43,255 nucleotides of DNA, from assembly GCA_015062305.1 (NCBI GenBank), contig SUUX01000013.1:1-43255 (forward strand), given 5' to 3'. Below are positions 34,446 through 41,256 of the stretch, in pieces. The stretch's first letter is position 1. Every line of letters begins with the position of its first letter. Origin of the DNA: Alphaproteobacteria bacterium. GTDB lineage: Bacteria; Pseudomonadota; Alphaproteobacteria; RF32; CAG-239. The notes below the pieces were generated by a model. That model worked only from the letters and a program-made list of their open reading frames with translations. It ran no database searches and was not told the origin of the DNA. The translations under genes were made by a program, and so were the position numbers.

Positions 34446-35105
34446 ATGAAAAAGCTTTTTTTTATATTAACATTTATCTCTTTTTTAATACCTTTTCCGC
34501 TCCAAGCTACTTGTTCGGATATTGTTGTCAATCCTCAAATAGAGTTTAAAACATCTTACGGAAAATTATCTTATAATTTCAACAAAAACAATCAACAAAT
34601 AACAGATATTGCAGAACAATTAGGAATTATAGAAAAAGGAATTTTTGCAGCAGGACTCTCAACCATAAACATAAAAACTGATATTGTTATAAATAGTGTT
34701 GGAGACAGAATAGATGATTATTCGCTGTGTGTTTATCCTCAAAAAATATCCATTTCAATTTATTTTTCCAACCCTACAATATACATATCAAACCAACTAA
34801 TTCCTAATTCTTGTCAATACAATGTGGTATTAAGACACGAACAAACACATCAACAAATAAACAAAAACGGATTAGATTATTTTCTTCCTCTTTTTTATAC
34901 AGGAATAAAAAAAATATCTTCTAGTATAAAACCCAGAAAAGTTAATTTTATATCAGACATCGACAAAGCTTCAAAGAACATCACTGATGAATTCAACGAA
35001 AAACTGTCTCCTCTTGTAGATTTCTTTAAGCAACAACTGCTTTCTGAACAAATAAAACTAGATAACACAGACAACTACAAACACGAAAACGGTATTTGCC
35101 AATAA
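34446..35105 (+). CDS. Secreted protein with an HExxH zinc-protease motif
   Basis: The 219-residue protein has a signal peptide (MKKLFFILTFISFLIPFPLQA, cleavage near QA-TC). In the mature part, VVLRHEQTHQQINKNG carries HEQTH at residues 131-135, a gluzincin-type zinc site; a possible third ligand is not obvious. Three cysteines (23, 95, 123) may form disulfides. A helical C-terminal third follows. I suspect a periplasmic or secreted metallopeptidase; an inactive relative is possible. The start at 34446 is preferred over 34425 because it directly begins the signal peptide. Confidence 0.65.
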   Translation: MKKLFFILTFISFLIPFPLQATCSDIVVNPQIEFKTSYGKLSYNFNKNNQQITDIAEQLGIIEKGIFAAGLSTINIKTDIVINSVGDRIDDYSLCVYPQKISISIYFSNPTIYISNQLIPNSCQYNVVLRHEQTHQQINKNGLDYFLPLFYTGIKKISSSIKPRKVNFISDIDKASKNITDEFNEKLSPLVDFFKQQLLSEQIKLDNTDNYKHENGICQ

Positions 35106-35106
35106 T

Positions 35107-35775
35107 TTATTTTTGTTCATTCAAAACAAAATCCAAAAAACTCATTAATCCTTTAAAAGCATAATCTATATATGTTTTATCTTTTGCTGAATTATTTTTA
35201 TAATATATTCTAACAGTTGTCATTCCTGCTTCTTTTGCATATTCTAAGTTAGAATAACTATCATCAACAAACACACAATCTTCTGGTTTCACACCTATTT
35301 TTTCACAATATTTCTTATAAACATCTGAGTTTTCATTTTTTTTATATACACCAAAATCTTCAACCGAATAATATCTATCCTTAAAAAACTCCCACAACCC
35401 CAAATGTTTCAATATTTTATCGGAGGCATATCTATCACTAGCTGTAAAAATATATTGTTCTGCAGGAACTTTTTTTATTTTATCAATCAATCCTTCATAG
35501 GGAATTATTTTTTCAACAGGTTTTCTTCTATGATATGCAATAAACAAATCTCTCGGTTTAATTCCATAATCTCTAAAAAATATTTCACCACCATCTCTAT
35601 ACAACCTAAAAGATTCTGTGACCAGATTTTTTGTAGTATTAAAATCCAAATCTAATCCTAAATCCTCTATCAAAGAAATTGCCATTGTAGTATCTAACAA
35701 ATCAGCAAATTCTTCTGTCTTATTATACAAAGTATCATCAAGATCATATATTAAAACGTTCTTACCAAAAACCAC
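35107..35775 (-). CDS. HAD-family hydrolase, pyrimidine 5'-nucleotidase-like
   Basis: This 222-residue enzyme has HAD motif I YDLDDTLYNK (nucleophile Asp and acid/base Asp), motif II IFTASDRYA, a Lys in the DFGVYKKN region, and motif IV CVFVDDSYSNLEYAKEAGM. The layout matches the SDT1/pyrimidine 5'-nucleotidase group, which dephosphorylates nucleotides; substrate is inferred. I set the start at GTG 35775 because GGAG lies six bases upstream; a TTG start nine codons earlier is possible. It follows dnaQ by about 75 bases on the same strand. Confidence 0.82.
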   Translation of the reverse strand: MVFGKNVLIYDLDDTLYNKTEEFADLLDTTMAISLIEDLGLDLDFNTTKNLVTESFRLYRDGGEIFFRDYGIKPRDLFIAYHRRKPVEKIIPYEGLIDKIKKVPAEQYIFTASDRYASDKILKHLGLWEFFKDRYYSVEDFGVYKKNENSDVYKKYCEKIGVKPEDCVFVDDSYSNLEYAKEAGMTTVRIYYKNNSAKDKTYIDYAFKGLMSFLDFVLNEQK

Positions 35776-35851
35776 ATCTATCTCCAAACAATCTATTTTC
35801 AAAACAATTTATTCTACAAAAAAAACAACAGCTAACTTTTATTTTATAAAA

Positions 35852-36538
35852 CTAAGCTCCCCATATTGCATTTTTTATTTTATTATTCAAAAATTCATTA
35901 TGTTTTTGTATATCCTCATCACTCAACACAAAATTTCTAAACTCTCTATTTTGCCTTTTAATATTTATTTCAACATTATTTTCCGCCTGTTTTTGCTTTT
36001 TAGAATCCAATAACAAACTAGGCTCCTTTCCTCCCAACAATTCCAAATAAACTTCTGCCAAAAGTTGAGCATCAAGCAAAGCTCCGTGATAAGTACGACT
36101 ACTATTGTCAACACCATACCTCTTACACAAAGCATCCAAACTACACCTTGCGCCCGGAAACAAATTTCTGGCAATTTCCAAAGTATCTATAACTTTATCC
36201 CAATTTAATTCTCTATATCCTATTTGTTTTAGCTCATAATTCACAAAATTCATATCAAAAGATGCATTATGAGCAACCAACTCAGCATCACCCACAAAAT
36301 CAAGCCATTTATCTGCAATTTTATCAAATGTAGGAAAATCTTTCAAAAAATCATATGTCAAACCATGAACTTTAACAGCATCTTCTGGAACTTCTCTTTC
36401 AGGATTTATATATTGATGAAAGACCACTCCTGTTGGCATATGGTTAATTAACTCAACAGCCCCAATTTCAATTAATCTATCACCTTTTGCATAATCAAAA
36501 CCTGTAGTTTCCGTATCAAAAACAATCTCTCTAGTCAT
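35852..36538 (-). CDS. dnaQ: DNA polymerase III epsilon subunit (proofreading exonuclease)
   Basis: DnaQ is the 3'-5' proofreading exonuclease of the replicative polymerase. The 228-residue protein has Exo I VFDTETTGFDY (Asp8, Glu10), Exo II LVAHNASFDMNFV, and Exo III YHGALLDAQLLAEVY with the catalytic His and Asp. A short C-terminal tail for polymerase contact follows. The start overlaps the end of coaE by eight bases, so the two are translationally coupled, an order common in alphaproteobacteria close to the origin. Confidence 0.95.
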   Translation of the reverse strand: MTREIVFDTETTGFDYAKGDRLIEIGAVELINHMPTGVVFHQYINPEREVPEDAVKVHGLTYDFLKDFPTFDKIADKWLDFVGDAELVAHNASFDMNFVNYELKQIGYRELNWDKVIDTLEIARNLFPGARCSLDALCKRYGVDNSSRTYHGALLDAQLLAEVYLELLGGKEPSLLLDSKKQKQAENNVEINIKRQNREFRNFVLSDEDIQKHNEFLNNKIKNAIWGA

Positions 36539-37124
36539 ATAAAAAACCTTCTAACCCCAAAACAACATTTATCATCTCTAGTTTTAATTTATTTTCATTC
36601 TGATTAGTATCAATAACAATATCTGCTTTTTCTTTTTTCTTTTCATTACTCATTTGAACATTATTTATACGCTCAAAATCTTCTGAACTAACATTGTCCC
36701 TTTTCATCACTCTTTTTTTCTGAATTTCATAATCAACATCAGCAACAATAACTAAATCACAATACTTATCCCAACCCATTTCAAACAACAATGCCACATC
36801 TATAAAAAAAACATCATTCTTATATGCGTTTTTTCTAATAACATTCTTCAAATTTTCTTTCAAAAAAGGATGAATAAGATTTTCTAGTTGTTTTAATTTT
36901 TGTTGATCATTAAAAACCAAATTTCTCAAATATCTCTTATCAGCAACACCTTCTCTAACTGCTCCCGGAAAAACATTGTTTAAGGTATCTAAAAAAAGCC
37001 TATCAAAATAAATTCGTCTAACCCAACCATCAACATCAAAAACAGTATATCCCATCTTTGAAACAATTTTTGCTAAAGTCGTTTTTCCACACCCTATAGA
37101 CCCTGTAATAGCAACAAAAATCAT
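36531..37124 (-). CDS. coaE: Dephospho-CoA kinase
   Basis: CoaE carries out the last step of coenzyme A synthesis, phosphorylating dephospho-CoA with ATP. The 197-residue enzyme has the P-loop VAITGSIGCGKTTLAK (Gly8 to Thr15), FDVDGWVRRIYF, the LIHPFLKENLKN segment and the lid RVMKRDNVSSEDFERI, all typical. Length is normal. The ATG at 37124 lies 33 bases from the first candidate DnaA box, facing rho across the proposed origin; AAGAGGATG precedes the start. Confidence 0.95.
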   Translation of the reverse strand: MIFVAITGSIGCGKTTLAKIVSKMGYTVFDVDGWVRRIYFDRLFLDTLNNVFPGAVREGVADKRYLRNLVFNDQQKLKQLENLIHPFLKENLKNVIRKNAYKNDVFFIDVALLFEMGWDKYCDLVIVADVDYEIQKKRVMKRDNVSSEDFERINNVQMSNEKKKEKADIVIDTNQNENKLKLEMINVVLGLEGFLYD

Positions 37125-37139
37125 AAAAACATCCTCTTT

Positions 37140-37600
37140 TCAGAAGGTTACAACACTTATACACAAAATATATTATTCCTGTGCATAAAAACCATCTTAC
37201 ATATAGTTATACTGTTTTATCACCGCAATGTAAAATTTAATATTACAACTTACACACAGGCATAGTTTTTATTCACAATATGTGCATAACAGATTCTATT
37301 CACAGCAAAAATTTTTTTAACTTGGTCGGATTCTGTAATTGAAAAAACACCATAAAAAAAGATCAAAAAAATTTTATCCATGAGTTTATAAACAACAATA
37401 ATAAATATGAATAAACCACAGATAAAAAACTTATCAACAAAAATCACAAGGATTCACTATCAACAAAAACATTTTAAAATATTTTATTAGCCCTGCGGGG
37501 CTGTTAATAATTTACCATATAATAATTAATTGACAGATTTCAATTTCCGTCATATAAAAAATTATCAAAAAAACTTTTCTCTAAAATTTTTCCCAATAAG
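37140..37600. other. Candidate chromosomal replication origin (oriC)
   Basis: The 482-base gap between coaE and rho is very AT-rich and holds a dense DnaA-box cluster. Matches to TTATNCACA are at 37157-37165, 37180-37188 (reverse), 37269-37277 and 37281-37289 (reverse); one-mismatch copies are at 37250-37258 (TTACACACA) and 37296-37304 (CTATTCACA). TTATCCATG (37374) and TTATCAACA (37431) add weak boxes. AT-only stretches at 37465-37488 and 37503-37570 could unwind. Genes on the left run leftwards and rho runs rightwards. The position beside coaE-dnaQ and rho is where alphaproteobacterial origins are often found. No gene is seen in the gap. Confidence 0.65.
37489..37502 (+). promoter_or_regulatory. 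GC-rich hairpin upstream of rho
   Basis: AGCCC-TGCG-GGGCT is the only GC-rich element in the gap, about 105 bases before the rho start. It is not followed by a T run, so it is not a standard terminator; it may mark the rho leader, since rho is commonly autoregulated, or an origin boundary. Confidence 0.35.
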
Positions 37601-37606
37601 GTACAT

Positions 37607-38860
37607 ATGAATTTAAAAGATTTACAACAAAAGTCTCCTACTGAGTTGTTAACTCAAGCAGAAGATTTAGGAATTGAAGACGCATCTTCAATGCGTGTAC
37701 AAGACCTCATGTTTGCTATTTTAAAAAAGATGGCAGGTGAAGATCAAACAATACTTGGCGAAGGAACAATAGAAGTCATGCAAGATGGCTTTGGATTTCT
37801 ACGGTCAGCTCAATCAAATTACCTAGCAGGCCCAGATGATATATATGTTTCCCCTGCTCAAGTAAAAAAATACGGATTACGCACAGGTGATACCGTTGAA
37901 GGAGAGATAAGAGCTCCCAAAGATAATGAGCGTTATTTTGCTTTAATAAATGTCAAAAAAATAAATTTTGAAGATCCAGAAAAATCCAAACTTAGAGTTA
38001 ATTTTGACAATTTGACTCCTTTATATCCGACAGAAAAATTAAACTTTGATGTTATCTGTGGAGAAAAAGACTACACAACCAGAGTAATAGACTTAATTTC
38101 TCCTCAAGGAAAAGGACAAAGAGGTTTGATTGTTGCTCCTCCTCGCACAGGTAAAACTGTTATGCTTCAAAATATAGCTCATGCTATAGCAACAAATCAC
38201 CCAGAATGTTATCTTATGGTTCTTCTCATAGATGAACGTCCCGAGGAAGTAACAGATATGACCAGATCTGTTAAGGGTGAGGTTATATCTTCAACTTTTG
38301 ATGAGCCGGCAAGCAGACATGTTCAAGTTGCCGAAATGGTTATAGAAAAAGCAAAAAGACTTGTAGAAACCAAAAAAGATGTTGTTATTCTTCTTGATTC
38401 TATCACTCGTCTTGGCAGAGCATACAATACGGTTATACCTTCATCAGGAAAGGTTTTAACAGGTGGTGTTGATGCCAATGCTCTACAGCGTCCAAAACGC
38501 CTCCTAGGAGCTGCTCGCAACGTTGAAGAAGGTGGGTCCTTAACCATAATTGCTACAGCTCTTATTGATACAGGATCTAGGATGGATGAGGTTATATTTG
38601 AAGAATTCAAAGGAACCGGAAATTCTGAAATCATTCTTGATAGGAAACTCACCGACAAAAGACTATTTCCTACCATTGATATTACTCGTTCTGGCACCAG
38701 AAAAGAAGAATTATTGGTAGACCGCGAACGTCTGACCAAAATGTGGGTATTGCGTCGTGTCTTGATGCAAATGGGCATGACAGACGGCATGGAGTTTTTG
38801 CTAGATAAATTACGTATAAGCAAAGACAACAATGATTTCTTTAGCAATATGAATTCTTAA
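37607..38860 (+). CDS. rho: Transcription termination factor Rho
   Basis: Rho is the hexameric RNA-dependent ATPase that ends transcription. The 417-residue protein has the N-terminal helical part ([20 protein letters not shown]), the OB-fold RNA site (about 50-125, [24 protein letters not shown]), Walker [12 protein letters not shown] (about 176-186), Walker [17 protein letters not shown], and the Q/R-loop region with [13 protein letters not shown]. Length is normal with no large insert. AAGG lies upstream of the ATG. It is the first gene right of the proposed origin. Confidence 0.97.
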   Translation: MNLKDLQQKSPTELLTQAEDLGIEDASSMRVQDLMFAILKKMAGEDQTILGEGTIEVMQDGFGFLRSAQSNYLAGPDDIYVSPAQVKKYGLRTGDTVEGEIRAPKDNERYFALINVKKINFEDPEKSKLRVNFDNLTPLYPTEKLNFDVICGEKDYTTRVIDLISPQGKGQRGLIVAPPRTGKTVMLQNIAHAIATNHPECYLMVLLIDERPEEVTDMTRSVKGEVISSTFDEPASRHVQVAEMVIEKAKRLVETKKDVVILLDSITRLGRAYNTVIPSSGKVLTGGVDANALQRPKRLLGAARNVEEGGSLTIIATALIDTGSRMDEVIFEEFKGTGNSEIILDRKLTDKRLFPTIDITRSGTRKEELLVDRERLTKMWVLRRVLMQMGMTDGMEFLLDKLRISKDNNDFFSNMNS

Positions 38861-38870
38861 AAAAACTCAT

Positions 38871-38903
38871 AAAAACAGCCACTAAAAAGTGGCTGTTTTT
38901 TTT
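38871..38903 (+). terminator. Intrinsic terminator of rho
   Basis: AAAAACAGCCACT and AGTGGCTGTTTTT form a perfect 13-bp stem around AAAA, followed by more T. It begins ten bases after the rho stop codon. Confidence 0.93.
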
Positions 38904-38904
38904 G

Positions 38905-38957
38905 TTTAAACGCTGTATTTAAAATGTCTTTTTATATTTAAACACTGTATTTAAAAT
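38905..38957. repeat. Pair of 21-bp direct repeats after rho
   Basis: TTTAAA-C(G/A)CTGTA-TTTAAAAT occurs at 38905-38925 and 38937-38957 with one mismatch and 32-base spacing. Each unit has TTTAAA at both ends, which suggests a protein-binding site, but the meaning is unknown. Confidence 0.5.
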
Positions 38958-39655
38958 TACAAATTCAAAAAAGTTAAGGTTATTCCAACAACTAATGGTA
39001 TTGAAAAGTTATCATCAATATCTAATTTATCTTCAAATACCTCAGCTAATGTAGCCAAAATACAAGCTACTACACTAACTATATTAAAAGGAAATATAGG
39101 AGAACAAATCATATTAACCAGCAGAGCACTAACAAAAAACGCTGTTGTACCTTCCAACGATTTATTTTTATACAACTTTCTTGTAGCATAAGCTTTTCCG
39201 AACAATGCTGCTGCTGTATCTGAAATCAACATAACAGACAAAGCAATAACAGCAATAGGTTTAGAAAACAAAATAGTACACACAATAGCAGCAGAAAGCA
39301 CATACATAGACCCCGTAGCCTGAAATCTTGCATGTATGGTTTCCTTATTTCTCATAGTTTTAGAAAACAAAATCATAAACACTTGTCTAGCCCATGGATA
39401 ACGCTTAAAATTTGCATATTCCAAAACCAAATCAGCTACCAGTAGTGTTGCAAAAACCGTAACAGAAACACCCTCATGAGCAAAATATATAAATAAAGGA
39501 ATCCAAAGAGAACTAAGATGAATCGCTTTTCTATAAAGTTCTTTTTTCAAAGACTTATCAACCCGCACATCTACAAATATTGCTGGATTAAATCTATATT
39601 CTCTAAGTTTGCGCAGTCTATTTTTCCACGCAGCATTTCTACTAAATTTAAGCAT
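38957..39655 (-). CDS. Diacylglycerol/polyprenol kinase-like membrane protein
   Basis: This 232-residue protein has a basic N-terminus followed by RKAIHLSSLWIPLFIYF, and about six or seven membrane segments. SDTAAALFGKAYATRK, KSLEGTTAFFVS and the late EDKLDIDDNFSIPLV are the conserved blocks of the SEC59/DGK1/VTE5 group (CTP-dependent polyprenol, diacylglycerol or phytol kinases). The lipid substrate in bacteria is not known. It starts six bases behind the stop codon of the 43-residue cysteine-rich gene, so the two are probably one operon. Confidence 0.82.
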   Translation of the reverse strand: MLKFSRNAAWKNRLRKLREYRFNPAIFVDVRVDKSLKKELYRKAIHLSSLWIPLFIYFAHEGVSVTVFATLLVADLVLEYANFKRYPWARQVFMILFSKTMRNKETIHARFQATGSMYVLSAAIVCTILFSKPIAVIALSVMLISDTAAALFGKAYATRKLYKNKSLEGTTAFFVSALLVNMICSPIFPFNIVSVVACILATLAEVFEDKLDIDDNFSIPLVVGITLTFLNL

Positions 39656-39661
39656 TATTTT

Positions 39662-39793
39662 CTAATTTTTTTGTTTTGAGCAACAACAAGTTTTATTATT
39701 ATCTTTTTCATTACATTGATGATTCTCGTCACAACTGCAATTGTCGCCACAAGTACAATCAGGATTTTTACATTTTGGATTATTACAAGCCAT
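39662..39793 (-). CDS. Cysteine-rich metallothionein-like small protein
   Basis: This short frame encodes 43 residues with ten cysteines: MACNNPKCKNPDCTC, GDNCSCDENHQC and a terminal CCC. Cys residues at 3, 8, 13, 15, 19, 21, 27, 36, 37 and 38 fit a small metal cluster, as in metallothioneins, which store or buffer zinc, copper or cadmium. A good GGAG lies seven bases before the ATG. It leads a likely two-gene operon with the polyprenol kinase-like gene. Family membership is by composition and spacing only. Confidence 0.78.
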   Translation of the reverse strand: MACNNPKCKNPDCTCGDNCSCDENHQCNEKDNNKTCCCSKQKN

Positions 39794-39916
39794 TTTTTTT
39801 CTCCATATAAATAAACACAATTTTTTTTATAACTCAGCTTCAGAAATAAGCAAGATATTTTTATCTATTTAAATCTGCTTACAACAAATTATATAACAAC
39901 AAAAAGGAGCAAATCT

Positions 39917-40111
39917 ATGTTAGATCATCTTTCCAAAACAAACAAAACAACCAACGAAATACATTTTCTTTTTTCCAACAAAAACAACGAAGATACTAGT
40001 CCTTATAACTGTTTTCCCAAAATTATAAAAACATTTTTTTTCAAACCAAGACATTTAGAAATATTCATAAACAACGATAAAACAAACACAAAAAAACCGC
40101 CATTAATTTGA
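39917..40111 (+). CDS. Small hypothetical protein
   Basis: The 64-residue frame has a strong AAAGGAGC site seven bases before its ATG, which supports translation. The product is basic, Asn/Lys/Phe-rich, with PKIIKTFFFKPRHLEIF in the middle and no membrane segment or known family. It ends inside the left arm of a terminator shared with trpS. It might be a genuine small protein or a chance frame in AT-rich DNA. Confidence 0.4.
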   Translation: MLDHLSKTNKTTNEIHFLFSNKNNEDTSPYNCFPKIIKTFFFKPRHLEIFINNDKTNTKKPPLI

Positions 40112-40120
40112 CGGTTTTGT
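40091..40120. terminator. Shared terminator for the small frame and trpS
   Basis: AAAACCGCC and GACGGTTTT form a stem with one mismatch around ATTAATTT, with A tract on one side and T tract on the other, so it can act on both strands. Confidence 0.6.
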
Positions 40121-40134
40121 TTGCTAAGAATACA

Positions 40135-41178
40135 TTACTTTGCAAAATAATTTATTCCCATAGCAGATTTAACTTCATCAAGAGTTTTTGCTGCTACACT
40201 TTCGGCTTTTTCGCTGCCTTTTTTCAATATATCAAATATAGCACCAACATCTTTTGCCAAATATTCTCTTTTTTCTCTTACCGGAGCAAGTTCATTTTGC
40301 AAAATTTCATTCAAAAATTTCTTCACAGTTCCATCACCAAGACCACCTCTTTGATAATGAGCTTTTAATTCATCCAAATTTTGATATGATGGCAAAAATT
40401 CTGCAAAATGCTCATCTTTACAAAAAGCATCAAGATATATAAATACCGGATTATTTTCCACGTGTCCGGGGTCTTCCACTCTCAAATGTGTTGGGTCTGT
40501 AAACATACTCTGCACTTTTTTCTTTATATCATTAGAGCTATCAGCCAAATAGATACAATTACCCAAAGATTTACTCATTTTTGCAGCCCCATCAAGCCCT
40601 GGCAATCTAGCACAAACACTATTATTAGGCAACACAGCACTAGGCTCCACCAGCACAGGCTTATACAAAGAATTAAACGTTCTAACAATATCCCTTGTTT
40701 GTTCAATCATCGGGAGCTGATCTTCTCCCACAGGCACGATATCAGCCTTAAAAGCTGTAATATCTGCTGCTTGGCTAATCGGATAAGTAAAGAATCCCAC
40801 AGGAATACTCTGCTTAAATCCTCTCATTTGTATCTCATTTTTAACTGTCGGGTTTCTCTGTAGTCTGGAAACGGTTACCAGATTCATATAATAAAAAGAC
40901 AATTCACAAAGTTCCGGAATTTGTGATTGAATAAAAATAACAGCCTTATTTGGGTCAAGCCCACAAGCCATATAATCTAAAGCCACTTCAGATATATTAT
41001 TTCTAACCTTATTTATATCTCCGGCATTATCAGTCAAAGCCTGAGCATCTGCAATCATTATATATATATCTTCAAACTCACCGCTATTTTGCAGCTCCAC
41101 TCTTCTTTTCAATGATCCCACATAATGTCCCAAATGCAATTTACCTGTAGGTCTGTCGCCGGTTAATATAACACCCAT
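40135..41178 (-). CDS. trpS: Tryptophan-tRNA ligase
   Basis: TrpS charges tRNA-Trp. The 347-residue class I synthetase has the HIGH-type motif [13 protein letters not shown] (His15 to His18), a tryptophan-site region [11 protein letters not shown], and KMSKSLGN near residue 198. A helical C-terminus with tRNA contacts follows. Length is usual. GGAGATGTG precedes the ATG at 41178. It has a terminator downstream and stands alone. Confidence 0.96.
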   Translation of the reverse strand: MGVILTGDRPTGKLHLGHYVGSLKRRVELQNSGEFEDIYIMIADAQALTDNAGDINKVRNNISEVALDYMACGLDPNKAVIFIQSQIPELCELSFYYMNLVTVSRLQRNPTVKNEIQMRGFKQSIPVGFFTYPISQAADITAFKADIVPVGEDQLPMIEQTRDIVRTFNSLYKPVLVEPSAVLPNNSVCARLPGLDGAAKMSKSLGNCIYLADSSNDIKKKVQSMFTDPTHLRVEDPGHVENNPVFIYLDAFCKDEHFAEFLPSYQNLDELKAHYQRGGLGDGTVKKFLNEILQNELAPVREKREYLAKDVGAIFDILKKGSEKAESVAAKTLDEVKSAMGINYFAK

Positions 41179-41256
41179 ATCACATCTCCCAAAAATTTTT
41201 CTTCAAAATAACTCAGGAGCTTGCAGTTGTCAATATACAGCCAATCTGTTCTTTTT

